Origin: Bacillota bacterium | GTDB taxonomy: Bacteria; Bacillota; Clostridia; Acetivibrionales; DTU013 | DNA length: 64,000 bases | Direction: 5' to 3' | NCBI GenBank assembly: GCA_023426125.1 | Contig: JAFABI010000063.1 | Location: 161,437 to 225,436, forward strand | Part shown: piece after piece, positions 8,214 through 16,461 of the stretch | How positions within the stretch are numbered: the stretch's first letter is position 1 | Layout: each line of letters opens with the position of its first letter | Position numbers and translations under genes: made by a program | Notes under the pieces: model-generated | Told to the model about the DNA's origin: nothing | The model's input: only the letters and a program-made list of their open reading frames with translations | Database searches by the model: none

Positions 8214-8534
8214 ATGAAGCTCGGGATCTTTGTTGAAACCAAAGAATATGAAAAGGCTTGGAATGGGTTCCGGTTTGCTGTAACAGCAAAAAGGCAGGGA
8301 CATGAAGTAAAAGTATTTCTCATGGGAGAAGGGGTGGAATGCCCTACGCTTACGCATGAAAAATTTAACGTTGCAGAGCAAGTGGACGCTTTTTCAAAAG
8401 AGGGAGGAGAAATTTTAGCATGCGGCACCTGCATGCGATCCAGAAACATAGGAGGGACGGAGGTTTGCCCGATTTCCAACATGAATGCTCTGATAGAGAT
8501 GGTGGAATGGGCTGATAAAACACTTACAATTTAA
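8214..8534 (+). CDS. DsrE-family sulfur-relay protein
   Basis: A 106-residue single-domain protein of the DsrE/DsrF-like fold (N-terminal MKLGIFVETKEYEKAW, then a GHEVKVFLMGEGV strand-turn). Cysteines C70 and C73 (ACGTCMRSR) plus C85 are candidate persulfide carriers. DsrE-like proteins relay sulfane sulfur between proteins. ATG at 8214 follows GAGGAGG; the upstream in-frame extension has no such site. It agrees with the nearby desulfurase and rhodanese-regulator. Confidence 0.82.
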   Translation: MKLGIFVETKEYEKAWNGFRFAVTAKRQGHEVKVFLMGEGVECPTLTHEKFNVAEQVDAFSKEGGEILACGTCMRSRNIGGTEVCPISNMNALIEMVEWADKTLTI

Positions 8535-8554
8535 ACAAAGGAAGGATATCAATA

Positions 8555-9430
8555 TTGGAATTACAAGCTGACGATTCAATACCACGATGTTCTGAGGTTT
8601 CACAAGCTTTTGGGAACTTTGTTTTAAGGAACTCTCATCCTACATTGCCGCTGCTTGATCACCCGCACGAAGCGCCCACGGTATTCCATCCGGAAGATGT
8701 TGTAGATGTGGTACGACAGCAGCGGCAGTTACCCGCTGCCGGGCTTCCAACGGTCTGTATCCTAGATTTTGACGGCGACCTGACCGATGAGCTTATACAG
8801 GCGCAAAGAGTTTGTCCTGTCCCTTCTTGGGCATGCTTCCATACCAGTATGTGGGCGCTGGAAGTCGATGGGCAGATGTGTGGCATTATTCCCCGTACCA
8901 TTGGAGGTCCTTACGCGGTCTTGGTGGCCGAGCAATTACTTGTCAGCGGAGTACGGGCTATTGTTGGTCTGACCTCCGCAGGCCGGATCGGATCGACGCT
9001 GCCGGTTCCGGGCCTTGTAGTTGTTGACAGGGCTATCCGGGACGAAGGCACCAGCCTTCATTATTTGCCGCCAAGCGATATTGTGTCCGCACCAAAACAG
9101 ATGGCAGATGCGCTTGAGAAACACTGCAAAAGTCTGGCTTTGCCTGTCCGCCGCGGCTTAGTATGGACGACCGACGCTCCATATCGGGAAACGGCAGAGC
9201 AGACTGAGCGATATGGGGCAATTGGAACGCTGGCAGTGGAAATGCAGGCCGCTTCCCTCTTTGCATTCGCAGCGGCACGGGGAGCGGTTGTCGGGGTGGT
9301 CGCCCATGTTACGAATGACGTTACTGATGAGATAGACCGCGATAGTGAAACATTTGATAAAGGCACCAATGACTCTCAAATTGATTTACTCAAAGCGGTA
9401 TGCCGGAGCGCATTGAGTGTGACAGAATAA
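8555..9430 (+). CDS. Nucleoside phosphorylase / MTA-SAH nucleosidase family
   Basis: A 291-residue protein of the PNP/UDP superfamily. VGLTSAGRIG forms the central phosphate/ribose region, and the signature VEMQAASLFAFAAARG carries the ribose-binding acidic residue. The C-terminal HVTNDVTDE segment also fits. In a methionine and SAM-using gene set, salvage of methylthioadenosine or S-adenosylhomocysteine is the likely role, but specificity cannot be read from sequence alone. The start is TTG at 8555, 7 bases after AAGGAAGGA. Confidence 0.72.
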   Translation: MELQADDSIPRCSEVSQAFGNFVLRNSHPTLPLLDHPHEAPTVFHPEDVVDVVRQQRQLPAAGLPTVCILDFDGDLTDELIQAQRVCPVPSWACFHTSMWALEVDGQMCGIIPRTIGGPYAVLVAEQLLVSGVRAIVGLTSAGRIGSTLPVPGLVVVDRAIRDEGTSLHYLPPSDIVSAPKQMADALEKHCKSLALPVRRGLVWTTDAPYRETAEQTERYGAIGTLAVEMQAASLFAFAAARGAVVGVVAHVTNDVTDEIDRDSETFDKGTNDSQIDLLKAVCRSALSVTE

Positions 9431-9519
9431 TGCGCCTTGTAATGATCAGATAATCAAACAGGCTGATAAATAAAACAGTTACATTTTTTAGAACAAAAAT
9501 AAGAAAAGAGGTTGTATTT

Positions 9520-10461
9520 ATGTCAAAAATCGCGAACAACATTACTGAGCTAATTGGAAACACTCCCTTACTGAAACTGAACAAATACGCTTCCGAATTG
9601 GGACTGGAAGCAACAATCATCGGCAAATTGGAATCTTTCAATCCGTTAAGCAGCGTGAAAGACCGGATTGCCTATGCCATGATTGATGACGCGGAGAAAA
9701 AAGGTCTTATCAATAAAGACACGGTTATCATTGAACCGTCCAGCGGCAACACCGGTGTGGGCCTTGCCTACGTTGCCGCTGCCAAGGGATACCGGCTGAT
9801 TATTACCCTGCCGGAAAATTTCAGTGTTGAACGAAGAAAAATCATGAAAGCCCTGGGTGCCGAGCTGGTTCTTACGCCTGCAGCAGAAGGAATTCCGGGC
9901 ACAATTAAAAAAGCGGAAGAACTGGCTGCGGAGACACCGAATTCTTTTTTACCCCAGCAATTTGCGAATCCTGCAAACCCCGAAATCCACAGACGTACCA
10001 CGGCAGAAGAAATCTGGAGAGATACGGACGGTGCTGTAGATATCTTTGTGGCCGGTGTGGGAACAGGCGGCACCATTACCGGCGTAGGCGAGGTTTTGAA
10101 GGAGCGGAATCCTAACCTGAAAATCGTTGCCGTGGAGCCGTTCAGCTCACCGGTGCTGTCCGGCGGAAAAAGAGGACCGCATAAACTGCAAGGAATCGGT
10201 GCTGGCTTTATTCCTGATATCCTCAACCGTTCCGTTATCGACGAAATTATTCAGGTAAAGAACGAGGAAGCGGAGGCCACTACCAGACAACTTGCCAAAA
10301 TCGAAGGCGTTTTTGTTGGAATATCATCGGGAGCAGCAGCCTTTGCCGCAGCCCAGGTAGCCAAAAGGCCGGAGAACCAAGGAAAGAACATTGTTGTCAT
10401 ATTCCCCGATACGGGAGAAAGATATCTCTCAACGCCATTGTTTGATGACAGTGCGGAATAA
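9520..10461 (+). CDS. cysK: Cysteine synthase (O-acetylserine sulfhydrylase)
   Basis: A 313-residue fold-type II PLP enzyme that makes cysteine from O-acetylserine and sulfide. The PLP lysine is K47 in NPLSSVKDRI, the substrate loop PSSGNTGVGL is near 74-83 and the phosphate-binding GTGGTITG near 185. Length and motifs are canonical. AAAAGAGG precedes the ATG. CysK has also been linked to tellurite resistance in other bacteria, which matters for reading the whole island. Confidence 0.95.
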   Translation: MSKIANNITELIGNTPLLKLNKYASELGLEATIIGKLESFNPLSSVKDRIAYAMIDDAEKKGLINKDTVIIEPSSGNTGVGLAYVAAAKGYRLIITLPENFSVERRKIMKALGAELVLTPAAEGIPGTIKKAEELAAETPNSFLPQQFANPANPEIHRRTTAEEIWRDTDGAVDIFVAGVGTGGTITGVGEVLKERNPNLKIVAVEPFSSPVLSGGKRGPHKLQGIGAGFIPDILNRSVIDEIIQVKNEEAEATTRQLAKIEGVFVGISSGAAAFAAAQVAKRPENQGKNIVVIFPDTGERYLSTPLFDDSAE

Positions 10462-10484
10462 ATAGTAATACTGGAGGACTACAA

Positions 10485-10817
10485 ATGAAAGTTGGTATTA
10501 TTCGATGTATGCAGACAGAAGATTATTGTCCCGGAGCCACCGATTTCAAGATGATACGAGAGAAAAAAGGTGTATTTGAGGGTGTTGAGGAAGAAATCGA
10601 GTTAGTCGGTTTTATAAACTGCGGTGGCTGTCCGGGCAAAAAGTCGGTACTTAGAGCAAGAGAATTGGTAAAAAGGGGTGCCGATACAATCGTGTTTGCC
10701 TCCTGTATTCAGAAGGGCACTCCGATTGGATATCCATGCCCCTTTGCCAAAAAAATGAAAGATATCATTTCTAAGGATTTAGGGGAGCAAATTAAAATAT
10801 TAGATTATACCCACTAA
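10485..10817 (+). CDS. CGGC-domain protein
   Basis: A 110-residue protein carrying the CGGC motif (C46-C49 in NCGGCPGKK), with further cysteines at C8, C15, C74 and C85. The CGGC family is presumed to bind metal or do thiol chemistry, but no reaction is established. It begins 23 bp after cysK and is probably co-transcribed with it. Confidence 0.8.
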   Translation: MKVGIIRCMQTEDYCPGATDFKMIREKKGVFEGVEEEIELVGFINCGGCPGKKSVLRARELVKRGADTIVFASCIQKGTPIGYPCPFAKKMKDIISKDLGEQIKILDYTH

Positions 10818-10839
10818 ATCAGATGAGTGGCATAGGTGG

Positions 10840-10883
10840 GCAAAGGCATATTGTCGTGGCACTGCTGAACAATATGCCTTTGC
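10840..10883 (+). terminator. Perfect 15-bp hairpin after the CGGC gene
   Basis: GCAAAGGCATATTGT (10840-10854) pairs exactly with 10869-10883 around a 14-nt loop. It is followed by TATTTATTT, a weak U-rich tail. It probably ends or attenuates the first part of the sulfur operon before the MFS gene. Confidence 0.6.
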
Positions 10884-10935
10884 TATTTATTTCGCTGTAC
10901 TAGAAAATACAGATTTAACGAAGGGAGAGGATACA

Positions 10936-12246
10936 ATGTCTTACAAGAAAGACTTACAAAATCAACCGGAATGGCTTCAAGAGTATGTGAATTCACCGGA
11001 GAAGCAAAGAAAATTATTCAAGCGCACCATCATTGCCGTGATGCTTTCCCAAATTTTCGGTGGAGCAGGTCTTGCTGCCGGAGTTACTGTAGGCGCTCTT
11101 TTGGCTCAGGATATGCTGGGCACCGATAATCTTGCGGGCATTCCTATGGCCTTGTTTACACTTGGTTCTGCCGGTGCCGCTATGCTGGTGGGATGGCTCT
11201 CTCAACAGTTCGGACGTCGTTTGGGACTTGGTGCCGGATTCCTGGCAGGCGGCATCGGTGCTGCCGGAATTGTCATTGCAGCGGCGGCAAACAGTATCCC
11301 CCTATTTTTTATTTCCCTGCTTATTTACGGATCAGGTACGGCTACCAATCTCCAAGCCCGTTATGCGGGCACAGACTTAGCCGGTCCCAAAGAGCGCGCG
11401 ACGGCAGCAAGCAGGGCGATGGTTGCCACAACCTTTGGTGCGGTAGCCGGTCCCAACTTGGCTGACAGCATGGGAACCTTTGCGGAGTCCATTGGAGTTC
11501 CGAGTCTGGCCGGTATCTTTATATTGGCAGCGGCGGCTTACACCCTTGCCGGAATAGCGCTATTTCTATTCCTTCGTCCTGATCCCCTGCTTGTTTCAAA
11601 TGCAATTGCACAAAAAGAAAAGGCAAGAGAAGAACAAGTTCAATCGGATGCGGCGAGTGGCTTGTCGGCAGACAAACGCGGAGTTATGGTTGGCGCAGCC
11701 GTTATGATATTGGCTCAAATTATTATGATTCTCATTATGACCATGACACCGGTTCATATGAAGCACCACGGACACGGCCTGGGTCAAGTGGGACTGGTAA
11801 TCGGTATGCACATTGGCTCCATGTATCTTCCTTCCTTGATAACCGGCGTTATTGCGGATAAAATCGGGCGAAAAAAGATGGCGATTGCTTCCAGTATTAC
11901 GTTCGTGCTTGCCGCCCTCATCGCCGCTACTGCGCCACCGCAATCTATGGCGCTGCTTATCATAGCTCTCGCCTTGCTTGGATTGGGATGGAACATGGGA
12001 ATTATCAGCGGTACGGCAACGATTGTGGATTCGACTGTCCCCTCGAACCGGGCGAAAATACAGGGTTCTATTGATGTGTTCGTTTCGCTGGGAGGGGCAA
12101 CGGCTGGCTTAGTATCCGGTTTTATTGTTGCCCAATCCAGTTATGCCGCGCTTTCTCTCTTAGGCGGATTGATTGCGCTTCTGCTTACCGTGATTATGCT
12201 GTGGTCCAGCTCAAATAAAAAGCAAACAGGCAATATATCAAAATAG
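10936..12246 (+). CDS. MFS transporter
   Basis: A 436-residue protein with a ~30-residue cytoplasmic N terminus, two groups of about six membrane helices and a charged central loop near 215-245. The helix 2-3 loop WLSQQFGRRLG and its C-terminal counterpart IADKIGRKK are the conserved MFS loops. A histidine-rich HMKHHGHG stretch near 275 faces a loop and may bind metal or substrate. The substrate is unknown. Its place suggests efflux of an amino acid, thiol or metabolite made by the island. Confidence 0.85.
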   Translation: MSYKKDLQNQPEWLQEYVNSPEKQRKLFKRTIIAVMLSQIFGGAGLAAGVTVGALLAQDMLGTDNLAGIPMALFTLGSAGAAMLVGWLSQQFGRRLGLGAGFLAGGIGAAGIVIAAAANSIPLFFISLLIYGSGTATNLQARYAGTDLAGPKERATAASRAMVATTFGAVAGPNLADSMGTFAESIGVPSLAGIFILAAAAYTLAGIALFLFLRPDPLLVSNAIAQKEKAREEQVQSDAASGLSADKRGVMVGAAVMILAQIIMILIMTMTPVHMKHHGHGLGQVGLVIGMHIGSMYLPSLITGVIADKIGRKKMAIASSITFVLAALIAATAPPQSMALLIIALALLGLGWNMGIISGTATIVDSTVPSNRAKIQGSIDVFVSLGGATAGLVSGFIVAQSSYAALSLLGGLIALLLTVIMLWSSSNKKQTGNISK

Positions 12247-12322
12247 CGTATTGCCTTCCGAAACAGATACAAACAGCATACCTGTCTCGTATAAATTACC
12301 TTAACAAAAGGAGAAAAAGGAA

Positions 12323-12880
12323 ATGAACAATTTTGAAATACCATCGGAAGTTATTGAAGAATCACGCAAAGAACTGTTTGCGAAATTCAAGTATTTAGGA
12401 ATAAAGGCTCCTACCGTTCCCTATCCGGCCTCACAATCTGTTGAGGAAGGAAAAATCCTCAGAGGTCAAATGAGTGGCACTTTCACGAAAAATCTCTTGT
12501 TGAAGGATAAAAAGGACCATTTGTTTTTATTGTCTGTGTTTGAAGACCTCACGCTTGACTTAAAAACACTGCACAAAAAAATTGGAGCGAACGGGCGCCT
12601 TGGGTTTGCATCTTCTGAATTGATGATTGATCTTCTTGGTGTCATGCCGGGGGCATTAACCCCGCTGTCAATTATGAATGATATAAATAACCGGATAACG
12701 GTTGTGATAGATGCCTCATTGATGGAGGCCGAGCAGGTGAATTTCCATCCCCTTATAAACACAGAAAGCACAGGGTTACATCCGCAGGAGCTTGTGAAAT
12801 TCATTCAGTCTTGCGAGCATGAACCTGTGCTTGTAGATTTTGACGCAGATACAAACAACTCAGATTTGACAAACTGTTGA
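12323..12880 (+). CDS. YbaK/ProX-type aminoacyl-tRNA deacylase
   Basis: A 185-residue single-domain protein like the ProX/PrdX trans-editing factors. It shows a conserved lysine in FTKNLLLKDKK and the GVMPGALTPLSIMND loop that shapes the acyl pocket. Relatives clear Ala-tRNA(Pro) or Cys-tRNA(Pro). In a cysteine-producing island, protection against cysteine mischarged onto tRNA(Pro) is an attractive inference, but the alanine type is equally possible. AAAAGGAG precedes the start and metA follows 13 bp later. Confidence 0.8.
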   Translation: MNNFEIPSEVIEESRKELFAKFKYLGIKAPTVPYPASQSVEEGKILRGQMSGTFTKNLLLKDKKDHLFLLSVFEDLTLDLKTLHKKIGANGRLGFASSELMIDLLGVMPGALTPLSIMNDINNRITVVIDASLMEAEQVNFHPLINTESTGLHPQELVKFIQSCEHEPVLVDFDADTNNSDLTNC

Positions 12881-12893
12881 AGGAGTCCAACCT

Positions 12894-13829
12894 ATGCCTA
12901 TTTTAGTACCGAAGGGGTTACCCGCGTATAAGAAATTAAAAGATGAAAATGTATTTGTAATGAACGAGCAAAGGGCTTCAAAACAGGATATCAGGCCGCT
13001 ACATATCATAATTGCAAACCTAATGCCTACGAAGGTAGTTACGGAAACGCAATTGATCAGGATGCTGGCAAATACGCCGCTTCAGGTAGACCTCCATCTC
13101 TTGACGATGGATTCCCATGCATCAAAGAATACCGATAAACGTCATCTGGAGAATTTCTATAAAACCTTTGAGGAAATCAAAAACCAGCATTTTGACGGTA
13201 TGATCATAACCGGTGCTCCAGTGGAGTTTCTTCCCTTTGAAGAAGTTGATTACTGGAAGGAGCTTACGGAAATCTTTGAATATGGCAAAACCAATGTATT
13301 CAGTACCTTTCATATCTGTTGGGGTGCTCAAGCAGCTCTTTATCATCATTACGGTATCAATAAATACATCATGCCTGAAAAACTTTTTGGCGTATTTAGG
13401 CATGAACTGAGGGACAGGAAATCAGAACTGACGAGAGGCTTCGACGATGAATTCTACGCGCCTCATTCCAGGCACTCGCAGATTAAAAAGGAAGATATCC
13501 TTAAAATCCGTAATCTGGAGATATTAGCGGAATCAGAGGAAACCGGCCCATATATCATCGCTTCTAAAGATAAAAGAAGAATCTTTGTACAGGGTCATAT
13601 GGAATATGACCGGGAGACGTTAAATCTCGAATATGAAAGAGACATAAAAAAGGGTTTGAATATTGACGTGCCTAAGAATTATTTCAAAGAGGATGATCCC
13701 ACTAAGGGCATTGTTGTGAAATGGAGCGGCCATGCGAATCTATTCTTTGCAAACTGGCTAAATTATGTATATCAGGAAACACCGTTTGACATAAAAATGC
13801 TGGAACCTATAATTGGAAATAAGGAATGA
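12894..13829 (+). CDS. metA: Homoserine O-acetyltransferase (MetA family)
   Basis: This 311-residue enzyme activates homoserine in the first committed step to methionine. The catalytic cysteine is C142 (FHICWGAQAA) and the histidine lies in VQGHMEYD. Residue 111 is glutamate (TGAPVE). In this family Glu at 111 is associated with acetyl-CoA use and Gly with succinyl-CoA use, so acetyl transfer is predicted despite the usual succinyltransferase label. The product is the substrate of the sulfhydrylase at 3908. The next gene overlaps its stop by 4 bp. Confidence 0.93.
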   Translation: MPILVPKGLPAYKKLKDENVFVMNEQRASKQDIRPLHIIIANLMPTKVVTETQLIRMLANTPLQVDLHLLTMDSHASKNTDKRHLENFYKTFEEIKNQHFDGMIITGAPVEFLPFEEVDYWKELTEIFEYGKTNVFSTFHICWGAQAALYHHYGINKYIMPEKLFGVFRHELRDRKSELTRGFDDEFYAPHSRHSQIKKEDILKIRNLEILAESEETGPYIIASKDKRRIFVQGHMEYDRETLNLEYERDIKKGLNIDVPKNYFKEDDPTKGIVVKWSGHANLFFANWLNYVYQETPFDIKMLEPIIGNKE

Positions 13830-14455
13830 TTGAAATGCCGAAAACCAAACCGTTTGATGAAAATAGCAGCGAATATGACCGTTGGTATATTGAAAATAAA
13901 AACATATACGATTCAGAGCTTAACGCATTGCAAATCTTTATACCTCCAGGATTACACGGCGTTGATATAGGCGTCGGAACTGGCAGGTTTGCAAAAGCTC
14001 TGTGTATCGCAACGGGTGTTGAGCCGTCTCATTGTATGGCCGAAATTGCGAGAAGCCGCGGAATAAAAGTTTTAGATGGAATCGCCGAAAATCTTCCGAT
14101 GGGCAATGCAGAATTTGATTTTGCTTTAATGATCACAGCAATATGTTTTTTCGATGATGTCAAAAAGGCATTTAAAGAAGCCTATAGGGTTTTAAAAAGT
14201 GACGGCTTTCTGGTCGTGGCCTTTATAGATAAAGAAAGCAAACTTGGAAGATTATACGAGAAGCATAAACAAGATAGTGAGTTTTACAAAGACGCAACCT
14301 TTTATTCGGTAAAAGAGGTAACGGATTTCTTAATCGTCGGAGGATTTAAAAATTTTGAATACAGGCAAACTATTTATAGTTTGGAGAATATTCCGCATGT
14401 GGTTGAGCCTGGATATGGGCTGGGGAGCTTCATTGTGGTCAAAGCTACGAAATAA
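13826..14455 (+). CDS. SAM-dependent methyltransferase (UbiE/Methyltransf_11 type)
   Basis: A 209-residue class I methyltransferase. Motif I is VDIGVGTGRFAKAL near 49-62. Later motifs are NLPMGNAEFDFALM (motif IV region) and AYRVLKSDGFLVV (post-motif). It starts inside the metA stop (ATGA), so the two are translationally coupled. The substrate is unknown; a sulfur metabolite is possible from context. It is the last gene of the plus-strand island before the decayed element fragment. Confidence 0.82.
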   Translation: MIEMPKTKPFDENSSEYDRWYIENKNIYDSELNALQIFIPPGLHGVDIGVGTGRFAKALCIATGVEPSHCMAEIARSRGIKVLDGIAENLPMGNAEFDFALMITAICFFDDVKKAFKEAYRVLKSDGFLVVAFIDKESKLGRLYEKHKQDSEFYKDATFYSVKEVTDFLIVGGFKNFEYRQTIYSLENIPHVVEPGYGLGSFIVVKATK

Positions 14456-14457
14456 GG

Positions 14458-14703
14458 TGACTGCGCGCATGCAAAATCTGACGGGCATGTTGCCCGTCAG
14501 ACTACATTACCGGGAATCTCAAACCTGTAATCAGGAACGTAAATATTGGTCGTACTTGTCGCTCAAGAGTTCTGCCAGTAGGTTGTTTTGGTCGTTATTA
14601 AAACCATAGATTTCAGCTTGTTCCCAAGCGGTTCGCTGGGTAATGACGATATGAAGAATATGCTCGTACCATGTTTCTGTTTCGGTACTGCCGTCCTCGT
14701 TTG
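14458..14703 (-). pseudogene. Decayed partial copy of the M23 peptidase gene
   Basis: 14458-14512 matches 16413-16466 (terminator plus last codons) and about 14513-14703 matches 16905-17093 of the M23 gene, with scattered mismatches and one lost A that breaks the frame. The roughly 440 bp between, which encode the catalytic peptidase domain, are missing, and the copy stops abruptly at 14703. It is therefore a dead duplicate that marks an old insertion or recombination point at the edge of the cargo. Confidence 0.85.
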
Positions 14704-14754
14704 AAACAGCTTAAAAACCTTGGTTGGGAGGCACCTTGTCCTGTGGTATTCTGA
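14701..14754 (+). pseudogene. Possible C-terminal gene remnant
   Basis: An 18-codon open stretch (LKQLKNLGWEAPCPVVF then stop) begins exactly where the duplicated fragment ends and is followed by a plausible terminator. It has no start signal and could be the tail of a gene cut by the rearrangement. Too short to identify. Confidence 0.25.
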
Positions 14755-14770
14755 GTAATTCTGTCAATAT

Positions 14771-14811
14771 ATAACCATAAATAAATCCATTTCATAATGG
14801 GTTATTTTTTT
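14771..14811 (+). terminator. Intrinsic terminator, rightward
   Basis: ATAACC..AT pairs with AT..GGTTAT (14771-14778 with 14797-14805, one bulged G), followed by seven T residues. No intact plus-strand gene precedes it directly, which fits loss of an upstream gene. Confidence 0.55.
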
Positions 14812-14911
14812 GTGCCATTTTTGAGAATTTGTGATAAGGGTTTCATGGTAACTTGGCCTGAAGTGTCACGCCGCCAGTAAAAGCGGCTTATTATGGTGGG
14901 TATTTTACTCA

Positions 14912-14963
14912 TTGACATATATATCGTACTACGCTATACTAATTACAGCGTAGTACGATATAT
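14912..14963 (+). promoter_or_regulatory. PadR promoter with 17-bp palindromic operator
   Basis: TTGACA (14912-14917) and TATACT (14935-14940) are 17 bp apart. A perfect inverted repeat with 17-bp arms (14919-14935 and 14947-14963, 11-bp centre) fills the spacer, covers the -10 and reaches the start point. The right arm ends just before the GAAGGAG ribosome site. Repression by the PadR protein encoded immediately downstream is the simple reading. Confidence 0.85.
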
Positions 14964-14976
14964 GAAGGAGAGTTTT

Positions 14977-15297
14977 ATGGACAAGAGAATTAAAAGATTT
15001 TATGTTCCAATGACTGAAACGAGTTTTTATATTTTGTTCTCTTTGCAAGATGAAATGCACGGCTACAACATTATGCAATATGTGAAAGAACTTACGAATG
15101 GTGAAATTACTTTGGGTGCAGGTACAGTCTATACCAGCTTATCAAAAATGGAAAAGGACAGGCTAATCCTATTTACTAAATCAGAAAACAAGCGCAAATA
15201 TTACAAAATTACTGACTTAGGAAATGAAATATTAGATCTTGAACTTCAGCGAATTGAAAGACTGTATAAAAATATTCAGAACGGGAGGAAGTTGTAA
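14977..15297 (+). CDS. PadR-family transcriptional regulator
   Basis: A 106-residue PadR-type winged-helix protein (TSFYILFSLQDEMHGYNIMQ, then LGAGTVYTSLSKMEKDRLI), followed by a C-terminal helix for dimer formation. ATG at 14977 lies 5 bp after GAAGGAGAG. The longer in-frame start at 14893 would place the promoter and operator inside the gene, so it is rejected. It overlaps the next gene by one base, the common PadR-DUF2812 pairing. Confidence 0.9.
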   Translation: MDKRIKRFYVPMTETSFYILFSLQDEMHGYNIMQYVKELTNGEITLGAGTVYTSLSKMEKDRLILFTKSENKRKYYKITDLGNEILDLELQRIERLYKNIQNGRKL

Positions 15298-16337
15298 TGA
15301 GTGAATATAAAACGATTAAACGGCATTTTAATATCTCTGATTTCGAGGAAGAACAGGATTTTTTGACTTCCTCCCATTCAGATGGATGGCGGCTGGTTTC
15401 TGTTAAGGGTAAGAAATATACTTTTGAGAAAAGCGAACAGGAGGCTGTTTCTTATCAAATAGACTTTAATCCTAATGAGCAACAAAGGGATGAGTATATC
15501 CAATTACTTGTCGATTTCGGATGGCAATTCATCACTGAAAAGAACGGCAGGTTTTATTTTTCAAAGCAAACGTCGCTTTGTAATGAAAATGAAAGTAAAC
15601 TATTCAGCGATAGAGAAACAAAAGCTTTGATGTGTTGGAAGATTGTAAAACTTAAGTTACTTCAACTCATTCCTTTATCTACTCTTATGGTATTGTTTTC
15701 GTTCTTCATAGGCATTACTCTATTTACATTTCGGATAGCTCCATTATTTCTTTCCACGTTTATATCTGGATTGCTCCTATCCAGCTTAATATTAGTACTA
15801 TACGCAAGTTATTTGACAAGTTTTATAAAGCTGAAAAAGATTATGAGAGGTGATTATCAAGCGGAAAAGCATCACTCTATAAAATCAAAGACGGCTATGC
15901 TTGTAATTGTATCTTTAATTGCAATCATTGGCGACCTGTGTCTAAATTTTGAGAGCTTTGTTTTCGGCGGATATATCTTAACAAACGCGATTGTGACAGT
16001 CTGTGTAATCTTGCTATGGTGCCTTTTATTTGCTTTAGGGCGTAAGAATTTCGAATTTATGTTATATACCGCCATATATTGGACACTCACCTTTATTAGT
16101 GCAGTAATCTCATGGATAGGCGTCTATACTGATGATCCGTTAGCGTTTAACCTTTTACTATTTGTCCCGACTTCGGGAGCACTTTCGGGTTTCGGGTTCT
16201 TGTTTAGCAGTAATCTAATGGCAATAGGAGCGATTATTCTAACGGCTGTAATTGCTATAAGCCTTAGCTCCATGCTTTTGATTAAGATACAAAAAACAAC
16301 ATTAGACATCGATACAGAAAATCAAAATCATAAATAA
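15297..16337 (+). CDS. DUF2812 membrane protein
   Basis: A 346-residue protein with an N-terminal soluble DUF2812-like domain (about 1-95; repeated pattern of GWRLVSVKGKKYTFEK and GWQFITEKNGRFYFSK) and about seven membrane helices from ~120. Such proteins usually travel with PadR regulators and are thought to sense or respond to membrane-active compounds, but the function is unproven. Start overlaps the padR stop (TAATG). Confidence 0.82.
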   Translation: MSEYKTIKRHFNISDFEEEQDFLTSSHSDGWRLVSVKGKKYTFEKSEQEAVSYQIDFNPNEQQRDEYIQLLVDFGWQFITEKNGRFYFSKQTSLCNENESKLFSDRETKALMCWKIVKLKLLQLIPLSTLMVLFSFFIGITLFTFRIAPLFLSTFISGLLLSSLILVLYASYLTSFIKLKKIMRGDYQAEKHHSIKSKTAMLVIVSLIAIIGDLCLNFESFVFGGYILTNAIVTVCVILLWCLLFALGRKNFEFMLYTAIYWTLTFISAVISWIGVYTDDPLAFNLLLFVPTSGALSGFGFLFSSNLMAIGAIILTAVIAISLSSMLLIKIQKTTLDIDTENQNHK

Positions 16338-16355
16338 GCTTCCAACCTAACATAA

Positions 16356-16386
16356 GCGCCGCCCTTTAAGAACAAAGGGGCGGTGC
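16356..16386 (+). terminator. GC-rich hairpin after the PadR operon
   Basis: GCGCCGCCCTTT (16356-16367) pairs with 16374-16386 with one bulge. It is strong but lacks a T tract. It probably ends the PadR-DUF2812 transcript. Confidence 0.5.
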
Positions 16387-16426
16387 TCGTGGTTTATTAG
16401 CCCGAAGTATGATGACTGTGCACATG

Positions 16427-16456
16427 TAAAATCTGACGGGCGCATTGCCCGTCAGA
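16427..16456 (-). terminator. Terminator of the M23/conjugation operon
   Basis: TCTGACGGGC/GCCCGTCAGA (16432-16441 with 16447-16456) with A residues on the left gives a minus-strand U tract. It ends the long leftward conjugation transcript. An imperfect copy lies at 14478-14503 in the decayed fragment. Confidence 0.75.
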
Positions 16457-16461
16457 CTACA

